Positions 33,858 to 45,658 of a DNA stretch of 64,000 nucleotides are shown here, in pieces. Both the position numbers and the translations under genes were made by a program. The stretch spans positions 992,001-1,056,000 of the forward strand of contig NZ_CP073078.1 of NCBI RefSeq assembly GCF_018135625.1. Reading direction: 5' to 3'. Origin of the DNA: Phenylobacterium montanum. Its GTDB lineage: Bacteria > Pseudomonadota > Alphaproteobacteria > Caulobacterales > Caulobacteraceae. Every line of letters begins with the position of its first letter. Position 1 is the first letter of the stretch. The notes beneath the pieces are model-generated. The model was not told where the DNA came from. It saw only the letters and a program-made list of their open reading frames with translations, and searched no databases.

Positions 33858-34037
33858 CTAGTCGTCGCTGGGGGCCGGTGAGCCGGGCGTGTCCTCGTCT
33901 TCGTCCTCGCGGCTCCCGGCGATGACATAGCGACCGGAGAGCCAGCGCTGCAGGTCCACATCGGCGCAGCGCTTGGAGCAGAAGGGTCGAAATTCCGGGG
34001 TTTGCGGCCGACCGCAAGTCGGGCAGCGGGCGCTCAT
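33858..34037 (-). CDS. yacG: DNA gyrase inhibitor YacG
   Basis: A 59-residue zinc protein. MSARCPTCGRPQTPEFRPFCSKRCADVDL gives the four zinc cysteines (Cys5, Cys8, Cys20, Cys24) in the YacG arrangement CxxC-x11-CxxxC, followed by RWLSGRYVIAG and an acidic tail. In E. coli YacG binds GyrB and blocks gyrase; the cellular need is unclear. Its ATG overlaps the stop of the RNase E/G gene by 4 bases (ATGA), so it is translated together with it. The gene is short and easily missed by length-limited gene finders. Confidence 0.93.
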   Translation of the reverse strand: MSARCPTCGRPQTPEFRPFCSKRCADVDLQRWLSGRYVIAGSREDEDEDTPGSPAPSDD

Positions 34038-35077
34038 TGCGGGCTGATCTCCATCTCTTCGGGCGCCAGGCCGGCATCGGGCCGGATCTCGAACCGGGCG
34101 CCGATGCGCGCCGACAGGGCTGCACTATAGGCCGCCGACGCCTGGGCGACAGCCGGGTGACAGCGCGCAACCAAGCGAGCGCCGCGATCGGCCTCGGCCT
34201 CGCGCTCCAGGCTGCGCAGCAGGCGAAGCGCCAGGGTTTCGGGCGCAGGCTCAGAAACGCCCGCGCCACAGAGCTGCTCGGCCAGCGGCCGCACGCGCCA
34301 GGGAATTGCGAGTTGCAGCAGCCCGAACCGGCTGAGCGGCCCCAGCGCCACGCCCGGTTCATCCGGCGCGAAGGCCTGGCGGGCCACGGTGCTCAAGGCG
34401 GCGGCGTCATGGCCGGCGCCGACAAGGTCGATGACCACCAAGCCGCCCAGCCCCTTCAGCCGCAAAAGGCGTGCGGCCTCCTCCAGCGCCTGGTGGTTGA
34501 CCTGGCGAGCGATGCGGCGGGCGTCGCCCTGGCGGGCGCCGAGGTCGACGTCGACGGCGACCAGGGCCCGGGTCGGCTCGATGGCCAGGGAGCCGCCGCC
34601 CGGCAGAGCGTGCTCGACGGTCAGCACCTCGGCCTCGGCGCGGTCGGCCATATCGCGGGCCTCGCGGCCCTGGACGATGGCCGCGCCAGGAACATAGGCC
34701 TGGAGCCGCGCGGCCGTGTCTGGGCGCTGGTTCAGGGCGCGGGCGGCCCCCTGCCCGGCCCCGACGAAGCGCGCCAGGGCCAGCTTGCCGCGACGGGCCT
34801 CGGCGGTGATTTCGATCTCGACGATCTGACCCTCGGCCAGGGCCTTGGCCTCGCCGCTCAAGGCCAGCAGCGCCTCCTGGCCGTCGCCGAGGTCGAGGAA
34901 GGCGCTGGCGATGGCCCGTTCGATGCGCGCCAGGCGAGCGACATGGCGCCCGCCCAGCCAGGGCGTCTCGGGCTCGCCGGCGCGATCGAGAATCAGCCGC
35001 TCGGGCCGGCCGCCCAGGGTGACCACGCCGCGGCGCTCGCCGGGGGCATCGTTCAGGTAAAGCTTACGGCGGCTCAT
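34034..35077 (-). CDS. Ribonuclease E/G family protein, short form
   Basis: A 347-residue RNase E/G relative, against 489 in E. coli RNase G. Both metal-binding aspartates are present in ALVAVDVDLGAR and GGLVVIDLVGAG. An S1-like N-terminal part (ASAFLDLGDGQEALLALSGEAKALAEGQIVEIEI) is recognisable. The zinc-link CPxC motif expected just before the C-terminal small domain is absent; that place reads EQLCGAGVSEPAPETLALRLL, with one Cys only. The gene overlaps maf upstream and yacG downstream by 4 bases each. By family it makes 5'-phosphate-dependent endonucleolytic cuts in rRNA precursors or mRNA; a full-length RNase E is presumably elsewhere. Confidence 0.85.
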   Translation of the reverse strand: MSRRKLYLNDAPGERRGVVTLGGRPERLILDRAGEPETPWLGGRHVARLARIERAIASAFLDLGDGQEALLALSGEAKALAEGQIVEIEITAEARRGKLALARFVGAGQGAARALNQRPDTAARLQAYVPGAAIVQGREARDMADRAEAEVLTVEHALPGGGSLAIEPTRALVAVDVDLGARQGDARRIARQVNHQALEEAARLLRLKGLGGLVVIDLVGAGHDAAALSTVARQAFAPDEPGVALGPLSRFGLLQLAIPWRVRPLAEQLCGAGVSEPAPETLALRLLRSLEREAEADRGARLVARCHPAVAQASAAYSAALSARIGARFEIRPDAGLAPEEMEISPQ

Positions 35078-35661
35078 GGCCGGCGAAACCCGAGCCCTTC
35101 CAAGAGGCAGAGGGTCTCATAGAGCGGCAGGCCCACCACCCCGCTGTAGGAGCCCTGCAGGTCGATGACGAAGCCGGCCGCCTCACCCTGAATGGCATAG
35201 CCGCCAGCCTTGCCATGCCATTCGCCGCCCGCGAGGTAGCGGCGGCGCTCGTCCGGGGTCAGGCGCTTGAAATGGACCTTGGTCTCGCTGAGCCGGGCCG
35301 AGCAGCGCCCGTCCGGGGCGATCACGGCGACGCCGGTCAGCACCTTGTGCGCTCGGCCGGACAGGAGCTCGAGGCAGGCGGCGGCCTCGGCCTCGGTCTC
35401 GGCCTTGGGCAACATGCGCCGGCCGACCGCGACAACGGTGTCGGCGGCAAGGACGAATCCCTCGGGCTCGGCCGCACGCACGGCCTCGGCCTTGGCCCTG
35501 GCCAGGCGCAGAGCGGCGAGCCGCGGCGTCTCCCTGGGCAAAGGCGTCTCGTCCAGATGCGCCGGAACCGTACGCGCCGGCTCCAGCCCCACCTGGCGCA
35601 GCAGGTCCAGGCGGCGCGGGCTGGCGCTCGCCAGGACAAGAAAGGAGGTGGTCGGGGTCAT
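35074..35661 (-). CDS. maf: Maf family nucleotide pyrophosphatase
   Basis: House-cleaning enzyme of 195 residues that hydrolyses non-canonical or modified nucleoside triphosphates. LASASPRRLDLLRQVGL is the phosphate-binding N-terminal motif; AADTVVAVGRRMLPKAETEAEA contains the catalytic Asp, and GGYAIQGEAAGFVIDLQGSYSGVVGLPL the C-terminal motif. All are standard. It sits between infA and the RNase gene and overlaps the latter by 4 bases; this order is common in alphaproteobacteria. Confidence 0.95.
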   Translation of the reverse strand: MTPTTSFLVLASASPRRLDLLRQVGLEPARTVPAHLDETPLPRETPRLAALRLARAKAEAVRAAEPEGFVLAADTVVAVGRRMLPKAETEAEAAACLELLSGRAHKVLTGVAVIAPDGRCSARLSETKVHFKRLTPDERRRYLAGGEWHGKAGGYAIQGEAAGFVIDLQGSYSGVVGLPLYETLCLLEGLGFRRP

Positions 35662-35750
35662 GAGCGCCGGACTTCTGGCGTCGAAAACATGGCCGGCGGA
35701 CGAATCACGGTCGGCCGAAAGCCGGTGAAGCTGGCGGCGGGGCGCGCCAG

Positions 35751-35969
35751 CTATTTGAACCGGTAGGTGATGCGACCCTTGGTCAGGTCATAGGGAGTCA
35801 TCTCGACCAGCACCTTGTCGCCGGCCAGCACCCGGATGCGGTTCTTGCGCATCTTGCCCGCGGTGTGGGCGATGATTTCGTGTTCGTTTTCAAGCTTCAC
35901 ACGGAACGTCGCGTTGGGCAGCAGTTCGCTGACGGTGCCCGGAAACTCCAAAAGTTCTTCTTTAGCCAT
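35751..35969 (-). CDS. infA: Translation initiation factor IF-1
   Basis: 72 residues, the normal length, starting [24 protein letters not shown] and ending [15 protein letters not shown]; the OB fold motif [19 protein letters not shown] is intact. It binds the A site of the 30S subunit during initiation. The ATG at 35969 matches the family; a start further upstream is not needed. Confidence 0.98.
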   Translation of the reverse strand: MAKEELLEFPGTVSELLPNATFRVKLENEHEIIAHTAGKMRKNRIRVLAGDKVLVEMTPYDLTKGRITYRFK

Positions 35970-36061
35970 ACAGCCTCTCAAGCGGTGATCATAAAGCAAG
36001 ACGGCCCGCGCCGGTTCCTAGGCCGGTGCGCGAGCCGCTCGCTGACGCAATCATACCTTAA

Positions 36062-36508
36062 TTAGCCCCCCATCGTCGATGGTTCGCCGAAATGGCCGAC
36101 AATGTAGGTTCGAAGTTGGTCGCGGACGGCGCGATAGGCCGCGAGCCGCGCTTCGCGCGAGCCTTCGGCATGGGTCGGATCGGCGGTGTCCCAATAGTCG
36201 ACCTCGACCGAGCGTCCGCGCGAATAGTCGGCCGCGCGGGCCTGGGCTTCGGGGGTCAGGGTCACGATGACGTCGAACGAGCCGTCGGCCAGATCCTCGA
36301 AGCTCTTGGCCTGGTGGGCGGAAAGGTCGGCCCCGACCTCCTCCATCACCTGCAGCACGAACGGGTCGATATCTTCTTCCGGCCGCAGGCCGCAGCTATC
36401 GACATAGACCCGGGTCCCGTACAGCAGGCGCATCAACCCCGCCGCCATCGGCGAGCGCACGCGGTTGAAGTTGCAGGCGAACAATACGGCCCCGGGAAGA
36501 TCGCCCAC
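36062..36508 (-). CDS. Low-molecular-weight protein-tyrosine-phosphatase family protein
   Basis: A 148-residue phosphatase. AVLFACNFNRVRSPMAAGLM holds the CX5R catalytic loop (Cys-Asn-Phe-Asn-Arg-Val-Arg) near residue 12, and the general-acid Asp is in DYWDTADP near residue 115. Relatives are called LMW-PTP or arsenate reductase-like. There is no ATG; GTG at 36508 lies 2 bases after the UPF0262 stop, so coupling with that gene is likely. The physiological substrate is unknown. Confidence 0.85.
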   Translation of the reverse strand: MGDLPGAVLFACNFNRVRSPMAAGLMRLLYGTRVYVDSCGLRPEEDIDPFVLQVMEEVGADLSAHQAKSFEDLADGSFDVIVTLTPEAQARAADYSRGRSVEVDYWDTADPTHAEGSREARLAAYRAVRDQLRTYIVGHFGEPSTMGG

Positions 36509-36510
36509 CG

Positions 36511-36987
36511 TCAGCCTCGCCAATGCAGGGCGCAGATCAGGGTGAAGAGGCGCCGCGCCGTGTCGAGGTCGGTGGCGACCTTCCCTTCCAGCCGGGTGCG
36601 CAGCAAGGTCGATCCCTCGTTGTGCAGGCCGCGGCGGCCCATGTCCAAGGCCTCGATCTGCGCCGGCGTCGAATTGCGGATGGCGTCGTAATAGCTTTCG
36701 CAGACCAGGAAATAGTCCTTGATCACGCTGCGGAACGGCGACAGCGAGAGCAGGTGCCGGTGCTGGTAGTTCGGGCCGGTGATGTCGAGCGCCAGCCGGT
36801 TGTCGATCAGGGCGATCTTCAGGTCGTAGGGGCCGCCCTCGGCGCCCTCGGGCTTGAAGGAATTGGCTTCCAGAAGGTCGAAAATAGCGACCTGGCGCTC
36901 GTGCTCCTGGTCGCGCGAGATCGAGCCCAGCGAGGCTTCGTCCAGCACGACGCTCTGCAGGAAATGCTTTGAGCTGTCCTCGGTCAT
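36511..36987 (-). CDS. UPF0262 family protein
   Basis: A 158-residue protein of a family restricted mainly to alphaproteobacteria and of unknown function. Recognised by [37 protein letters not shown] and [22 protein letters not shown]. No signal peptide, membrane segment or catalytic motif seen. It always tends to be next to hisD, as here (about 120 bases downstream of it), suggesting transcription with histidine biosynthesis without proving a role. Confidence 0.88.
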   Translation of the reverse strand: MTEDSSKHFLQSVVLDEASLGSISRDQEHERQVAIFDLLEANSFKPEGAEGGPYDLKIALIDNRLALDITGPNYQHRHLLSLSPFRSVIKDYFLVCESYYDAIRNSTPAQIEALDMGRRGLHNEGSTLLRTRLEGKVATDLDTARRLFTLICALHWRG

Positions 36988-37107
36988 CCAAAGCCGTTCA
37001 AAGGGAGCCGGCCGCGAGCGCCGCCGTAGGTCAGGTTTAGTGCATCCGGGGCCGGTTCGTCATCCAGGCGAATGCATTGCCGGCCGCGCCGTGGGCTCGA
37101 GGCCACA

Positions 37108-38394
37108 CTAGGCTCTCGGGTTGAGGCGGATCGAGGCCGAGCGCGCGTGGGCCGGCAGGCCCTCGGCCTCGGCCAGGGCTACGGTCGGCGGCCCAAGGAT
37201 CGCAAACGAGGCCGGATCGCACTTCACGATCGAGGTCCGCTTGATGAAGTCGTAGATCGACAGGCCCGAGGAGAACCTCGCCGCCCGGCTGGTCGGCAGG
37301 ACGTGGTTGGAGCCGGCCACATAGTCGCCGATGGCTTCGGGGGTGTGCCGGCCCATGAAGATGGCGCCGGCATGGCGTACCCGGTCGGCCAGTCGCTCGG
37401 GCGCGTCGACCGCGAACTCGACGTGCTCGGGCGCTATGCGGTCCACCAGGCCCGGCGAGGCGTCCAGCGGGGACAGGATCACCGCGCCATGGTCGCGCCA
37501 GGAGGCGCGGGCGTCCTCGCCGGTGGCCAGGACCGCGAGTTGCCGATCGACCGCCTGCTCGACCTCGGCGGCGAAGGCGGCGTCGTCGGTGATCAGGATC
37601 GACTGGGCGGCCGGATCGTGCTCAGCCTGGGACAGAAGGTCCGCGGCGATCCAGTCGGGGTTGTTGGCCGCGTCGGCCACCACCACGATCTCGGACGGCC
37701 CGGCCAGGGCGTCGATGCCCACGACGCCATAGAGCCGGCGCTTGGCGGCGGTGACGAAGGCGTTGCCGGGACCGACGATCTTGTCCACTGGGCGGATCGG
37801 GCCGGCGCCGTAGGCCAGGGCCGCGCAGGCATGGGCCCCGCCGACCCGCCAGATCTCGGTCACCCCCGCCGCCTTCGCCGCCGCCAGCACCGCAGGCTGC
37901 AGCTTGCCGGGCGGCGTGACCATGGCGATGCGGCCGACGCCCGCGACCTTGGCCGGGACGGCGTTCATCAAGACGGTCGAGGGATAGGCCGCACGTCCGC
38001 CGGGCACATAGACCCCGACCGCCTCGAGCGGCGTCCAGCGCCAGCCGAGTTCGACCCCGGCCTCGTCGACGAAGCGGGCGTCGGCGGGGCGCTGGCGCTC
38101 GTGATAGGCGCGGATGCGCTCGGCGGCGAAGGCGATCGCCTGGCGCACATCCTCGGCGCAGTCGGCGGCGCCGGCCTCGATCTCGGCCGCGCTGACCCGG
38201 ATCGATTGCTCGGTGAGATCGGCCCGATCGAAGCGGCGGGTGTAGTCCAGAAGCGCGGCAAGCCCGCCCGTGCGCACGCCCTCGATGATCTCGGCGGCGG
38301 CGGCGTCCACCTCGGCCGGCTGGCCGCGGCGCTCGTTCAGGTAGGCGTCGAAGGCGGCCTCGAAGCCGGCGTCTCGGGTGTCAAAGCGGCGCAT
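37108..38394 (-). CDS. hisD: Histidinol dehydrogenase
   Basis: Zinc- and NAD-dependent enzyme (428 residues) for the last two steps of histidine synthesis, histidinol to histidine. Seen: VYVPGGRAAYPSTVLMNAVPAKVAGV (NAD-binding region), GPGNAFVTAAKRRLYGVVGIDALAGPSEIVVVAD (signature with zinc ligands nearby) and NHVLPTSRAARFSSGLSIYDFIKR. Length is normal. It follows the DUF2948 gene by about 50 bases; the two are probably one transcript with murA upstream. Confidence 0.97.
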   Translation of the reverse strand: MRRFDTRDAGFEAAFDAYLNERRGQPAEVDAAAAEIIEGVRTGGLAALLDYTRRFDRADLTEQSIRVSAAEIEAGAADCAEDVRQAIAFAAERIRAYHERQRPADARFVDEAGVELGWRWTPLEAVGVYVPGGRAAYPSTVLMNAVPAKVAGVGRIAMVTPPGKLQPAVLAAAKAAGVTEIWRVGGAHACAALAYGAGPIRPVDKIVGPGNAFVTAAKRRLYGVVGIDALAGPSEIVVVADAANNPDWIAADLLSQAEHDPAAQSILITDDAAFAAEVEQAVDRQLAVLATGEDARASWRDHGAVILSPLDASPGLVDRIAPEHVEFAVDAPERLADRVRHAGAIFMGRHTPEAIGDYVAGSNHVLPTSRAARFSSGLSIYDFIKRTSIVKCDPASFAILGPPTVALAEAEGLPAHARSASIRLNPRA

Positions 38395-38446
38395 GGGGCC
38401 TAGATGAAGATTACGCCCCGAAACTCAAGGGAAAATGTCGCCGCCC

Positions 38447-38878
38447 TCATTCGTGCTGCGGCGCGCGACGCGCCGGCCAGGCTTCGGAGACATCGGACAG
38501 CACGGCCTCGACGCACTCCACCTCCAGCTTCAGGTCCGCCCCACCGGCGAAGGTCAGGGTGATCGTCCCGCCTGGCGCTTCGCCGGGCTCGAACCCCAGG
38601 GTCAGGAGTTCTACCACGGCGCTCGGAGCGTCTCGCTTCAGCTTGCGCGACCTGACCGCCAGCACGCCGCCGAACTGCAGGCCGGTGCGCACCCGCTCGC
38701 GGGTCTTGGAGGCTGCTTCCCAGCGATAGCGGTTGAAGCCGATGGTCAGGCGCCGCGCCGAGGCCTCCCAGGCGATGTCGCCCAGCTTGGCGACCGCGTC
38801 CTGCAGGGCGGCCGCGATCACGCCGAGGTCCTCGGCGTCCTCGGCCAGCAAACGCAATGGTCCCCGCCCCTCGGCCAT
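38447..38878 (-). CDS. DUF2948 family protein
   Basis: A 143-residue soluble protein of unknown function, typical of alphaproteobacteria and found between murA and hisD, as here. Recognised by LRLLAEDAEDLGVIAAALQDAVAKLGDIAW and FNRYRWEAASKTRERVRTGLQFGGVLAVRSRKL. It starts 10 bases after murA stops (38889), so it is almost certainly co-transcribed. No catalytic motif. Confidence 0.88.
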   Translation of the reverse strand: MAEGRGPLRLLAEDAEDLGVIAAALQDAVAKLGDIAWEASARRLTIGFNRYRWEAASKTRERVRTGLQFGGVLAVRSRKLKRDAPSAVVELLTLGFEPGEAPGGTITLTFAGGADLKLEVECVEAVLSDVSEAWPARRAPQHE

Positions 38879-38888
38879 GCCCGTCCCT

Positions 38889-40184
<1,296 letters not shown>

Positions 40185-40275
40185 GGATATTCCCGAGAAG
40201 GCTCGTCCCGTTGCGCCGGGGCGAAGGGCCAAAGAACTGGCTTCTACAAGACGCTAGGGGATGCGCAAGACCCGC

Positions 40276-40425
40276 TCAGCCCTCGGATGGGGACGTTTTT
40301 GCCCCGCCCTGTTTGCGTCGGCGCAGATTGGCGCGCAGGGCCTCGGCCAGGCGGGCCTCACGCGCCGTGGGCGGGGGCTTTCGCGCTGGCGGCGCGGCGG
40401 GTTTTTCGGGGCCGTTCGGATCCAT
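40276..40425 (-). CDS. Small conserved-looking basic protein upstream of murA
   Basis: A 49-residue frame, too short for usual length cut-offs. It reads MDPNGPEKPAAPPARKPPPT then REARLAEALRANLRRRKQGG and ends SPSEG. The second half is a strongly basic amphipathic helix of the kind seen in small alphaproteobacterial proteins encoded before murA (LAEALRANLRRRK pattern). The Pro-rich first half is likely disordered. The murA start lies 91 bases downstream. I rate it as real because of its biased composition and position; no function can be given. Confidence 0.55.
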   Translation of the reverse strand: MDPNGPEKPAAPPARKPPPTAREARLAEALRANLRRRKQGGAKTSPSEG

Positions 40426-40518
40426 CCACAACAAGAGTTGGTGGGTCAAAGCGTCCCGGTCAATGTTTTTGCTTCACCTCGCAGGCAAGGTTCGCTATAG
40501 CCCCGGCCTCCTGATCCC

Positions 40519-40593
<75 letters not shown>

Positions 40594-40595
40594 TC

Positions 40596-40627
40596 GGAAC
40601 CCAAGCCTTTTCGAGGGCTTGGGTTCC
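40596..40627. terminator. Perfect 12-base hairpin between tRNA-Thr and pobR
   Basis: GGAACCCAAGCC (40596-40607) pairs with GGCTTGGGTTCC (40616-40627) over an 8-base loop TTTTCGAG. It lies 3 bases after the tRNA and 22 bases beyond the pobR stop, so it can end transcription from both sides, though no T-run follows on either strand. Confidence 0.65.
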
Positions 40628-40649
40628 GGCCATTCCCCAACCGACATTG

Positions 40650-42866
<2,217 letters not shown>

Positions 42867-42888
42867 CTGAGCCTCCTGAGAGAGCCCT

Positions 42889-43608
42889 ATGAGCCGCAAG
42901 ATCTATGACAGCCCGGAGGCCGCCTTGGAGGGCGTGCTGTTCGACGGCATGACCATCATGTCCGGCGGCTTCGGCCTGTCCGGCAACCCCGAAAACCTGA
43001 TCCCGGCGATCAAGGACGCCGGGGTGAAGAACCTGACGGTGATCTCGAACAACTGCGGCGCCGACGGCTTCGGCCTGTGGATGCTGCTGAACAACGGGCA
43101 GATCAAGAAGATGATCAGCTCCTATGTCGGGGAGAACAAGCTGTTCGAGCAGCTCTATCTGTCCGGCGAACTGGAGCTGGAGCTGAACCCTCAGGGCACC
43201 CTGGCCGAGCGGATCCGCGCCGGCGGCGCCGGCATCCCGGCCTTCTACACCAAGACCGGCGTCGGCACCGTGGTGGCCGAGGGCAAGCCGGTCGAGGAGT
43301 TCGAGGGCGAACTCTATGTGCGCGAACGCTGGCTGAGGGCGGACCTCGCCATCGTCAAGGCCTGGAAGGCCGACCCGGAGGGCAACCTCGTCTATCGGAA
43401 GACCGCGCGGAACTTCAATCCGGTGATGGCCACCGCCGGCAAGGTCACCATCGTCGAGGTCGAGGAGATCGTCGAAGCCGGCGCCCTGGGCGCCGACAAC
43501 ATCCATACCCCCGGCATCTATGTCGACCGCATCATCAAGGGCGCGCGCTACGACAAGCGCATCGAGCGGGTGACCACCCGGCCGCGTCCCGAGAAGGAAG
43601 CCGTCTGA
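42889..43608 (+). CDS. pcaI: 3-oxoadipate CoA-transferase subunit A
   Basis: 239-residue alpha subunit of the enzyme that activates 3-oxoadipate with CoA from succinyl-CoA. [27 protein letters not shown] includes the GGFGLSG CoA-binding loop; [19 protein letters not shown] is the second signature. Similar enzymes act on acetoacetate (scoA/atoD), but the position between pobA and pcaJHGB argues for PcaI. It overlaps pcaJ by one base (TGATG). Confidence 0.9.
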   Translation: MSRKIYDSPEAALEGVLFDGMTIMSGGFGLSGNPENLIPAIKDAGVKNLTVISNNCGADGFGLWMLLNNGQIKKMISSYVGENKLFEQLYLSGELELELNPQGTLAERIRAGGAGIPAFYTKTGVGTVVAEGKPVEEFEGELYVRERWLRADLAIVKAWKADPEGNLVYRKTARNFNPVMATAGKVTIVEVEEIVEAGALGADNIHTPGIYVDRIIKGARYDKRIERVTTRPRPEKEAV

Positions 43609-44276
43609 TGGCCCCCCTGCAAAAAGGATGGACCCGCGAACAGATGGCCGAGCGCGCCGCGCGCGAACTGAAGGACGGCTTCTACGTCAATCTCGGCATC
43701 GGCATCCCGACGCTTGTCGCCAACTACATCCCCGACGGCGTCAGCGTCACCCTGCAGAGCGAGAACGGCATGCTGGGCATGGGCCCCTTCCCTTTCGAGG
43801 GCGAAGAGGACGCCGACCTGATCAACGCCGGCAAGCAGACCATCACCGAGCTCGAGACCTCATCCTTCTTCTCGTCCGCCGACAGCTTCGCCATGATCCG
43901 CGGCGGACATATCGACCTGACCATCCTGGGCGCCATGGAGGTGGCCGAGAACGGCGACATCGCCAACTGGACCATCCCCGGCAAGATGCTGAAGGGCATG
44001 GGCGGGGCCATGGACCTGGTCGCCGGGGTCAAGCGCGTGATCGTGGTCATGGAGCACGCCAACAAGGCCGGCCAGTCCAAGGTGCTGAAGCGGTGCGCCC
44101 TGCCGCTGACCGGCGCCGGGTGCGTCGACCGGATCATCACCGACCTCTCCGTGTTCGACGTCGACCGCAAGGCCGGCGGCCTGATCCTGGTCGAGCTGGC
44201 GCCAAGCGTCGGACTCGACGAGGTGCGGGCCAAGACCGAGGCCCACTTCGAGATCGCCCTGGAGGCTGCGGAATGA
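43608..44276 (+). CDS. pcaJ: 3-oxoadipate CoA-transferase subunit B
   Basis: 222-residue beta subunit. The catalytic glutamate that forms the CoA thioester is in [34 protein letters not shown] and [23 protein letters not shown] are family blocks. The start is shared with the pcaI stop and its own end overlaps pcaH by 4 bases, so translation of the set is coupled. Works only as a complex with PcaI. Confidence 0.92.
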   Translation: MAPLQKGWTREQMAERAARELKDGFYVNLGIGIPTLVANYIPDGVSVTLQSENGMLGMGPFPFEGEEDADLINAGKQTITELETSSFFSSADSFAMIRGGHIDLTILGAMEVAENGDIANWTIPGKMLKGMGGAMDLVAGVKRVIVVMEHANKAGQSKVLKRCALPLTGAGCVDRIITDLSVFDVDRKAGGLILVELAPSVGLDEVRAKTEAHFEIALEAAE

Positions 44277-44971
44277 GCGAAACCATCGAATATGCGCGCG
44301 AGGACGCCGGCCAGCCGCCGTCGCTGCATCCGCCCTACGCATCCACCGTGGCGCGATCGCCGCGTCAGCCGCTGGTGCGCATCCCCCAGACCCTGACCGA
44401 GACCACCGGCCCCGCCGACTGGAGCCGGCTGATGGGCGGGGCGATGGCCGACCTGACCAAGCAGCACGCCGGAGAGCCTCTGGGCCAGCGGATCATCGTC
44501 TCCGGCCGGGTGCTGGACGAGGCCGGCCGACCGGTTCCCAACACCGTGGTCGAGATCTGGCAGGCCAACGCCGCCGGCCGCTACATCCACAAGAAGGACC
44601 AGTGGGACGCGCCGCTGGACCCCAATTTCACCGGCGCGGGTCGTGTGATCACCGACACGGAAGGCCGCTATCGCTATGTCACCGTGCGGCCGGGCGCCTA
44701 TCCGTGGAAGAACCACCACAACGCCTGGCGGCCGTCACACATCCACCTGTCGCTGCTGGGACCGGCCTTCGCCACCCGGCTGGTGACGCAGATGTACTTC
44801 CCGGACGATCCCCTGATTCCGATCGACCCCATCGCCGGCGCCGTGCCCGAGCCCTATCGCCAGCGGATGGTCTCGCGCTTCGACCTCGCCACCACCCAGC
44901 CGGAATGGGCCCTGGGTTATCTGTTCGACATTGTGCTGCGCGGCCCTGCGGCCACGCCCATGGGACTCTGA
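44273..44971 (+). CDS. pcaH: Protocatechuate 3,4-dioxygenase beta subunit
   Basis: 232 residues. Catalytic iron subunit of the intradiol dioxygenase that opens protocatechuate to 3-carboxy-cis,cis-muconate. The four iron ligands can be placed: Tyr in [13 protein letters not shown], Tyr in [12 protein letters not shown], and the two His in [44 protein letters not shown] is the typical intradiol block. Forms alpha-beta pairs with PcaG, encoded 2 bases downstream. Confidence 0.97.
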   Translation: MSETIEYAREDAGQPPSLHPPYASTVARSPRQPLVRIPQTLTETTGPADWSRLMGGAMADLTKQHAGEPLGQRIIVSGRVLDEAGRPVPNTVVEIWQANAAGRYIHKKDQWDAPLDPNFTGAGRVITDTEGRYRYVTVRPGAYPWKNHHNAWRPSHIHLSLLGPAFATRLVTQMYFPDDPLIPIDPIAGAVPEPYRQRMVSRFDLATTQPEWALGYLFDIVLRGPAATPMGL

Positions 44972-44973
44972 TC

Positions 44974-45642
44974 ATGGCCCAGGACAACCAGAGCCCCGAA
45001 CTGTTCGGCCAGACCCCCTGGCAGACCGTCGGCCCGTTCTTCCACTACGGCCTGCCCTGGAAGGGCGGCGCCGACCTGACCGGCCGCTCGGACCTGGGCG
45101 CACGGCCGGAACTGATGCCGGACGAGAACTATGTGCTGGCCGAGCCTCGGGAGCGCGGCGCGATCGCCGGCCAGAAGATCGAGATCGTCGGCCAGGTGTT
45201 CGATGCGGCCGGCGCGCCGGTTCCGGACGCCATGATCGAGATCTGGCAGGCCAACGCCGCCGGCCGCTACGACAGCCCGGCCGACGACCGGGGCGAGCTG
45301 GCGCTGGACGAGGGCTTCACCGGCTTCGGTCGCGCCTCCACCGGCGACGACGGCGGCTTCCGTTTCCGCACGGTTCTGCCGGGCCGCGTTCCCGGCCCCG
45401 GCAACAGTCAGCAGGCGCCGCACATCGCCATTGGCGTGTTCGGTCGCGGGCTGATCAAGCGCCTGGTCACCCGGCTCTATTTCGAGGGCGGACCCGGCAA
45501 TGACGAGGACCCGATCCTGGCGCTGGTCCCGGCCGCGCGGCGCGCGACCCTGATCGCGCGACCGGTCGAGGGCGAACCCCAAACCTGGCGCTTTGACATC
45601 CGCCTGCAGGGCGAGCACGAAACGGTGTTCTTCGACTGCTGA
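44974..45642 (+). CDS. pcaG: Protocatechuate 3,4-dioxygenase alpha subunit
   Basis: 222 residues. Structural partner of PcaH; QTPWQTVGPFFHYGLPW is the usual PcaG N-terminus and [17 protein letters not shown] the intradiol fold block. It lacks the full set of iron ligands, as expected for the alpha subunit: the HIH of PcaH is replaced by APHIAIGVFGRG. ATG at 44974 is 2 bases after the pcaH stop. Confidence 0.96.
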   Translation: MAQDNQSPELFGQTPWQTVGPFFHYGLPWKGGADLTGRSDLGARPELMPDENYVLAEPRERGAIAGQKIEIVGQVFDAAGAPVPDAMIEIWQANAAGRYDSPADDRGELALDEGFTGFGRASTGDDGGFRFRTVLPGRVPGPGNSQQAPHIAIGVFGRGLIKRLVTRLYFEGGPGNDEDPILALVPAARRATLIARPVEGEPQTWRFDIRLQGEHETVFFDC

Positions 45643-45658
45643 TCTCAAGGAGCCTGCC

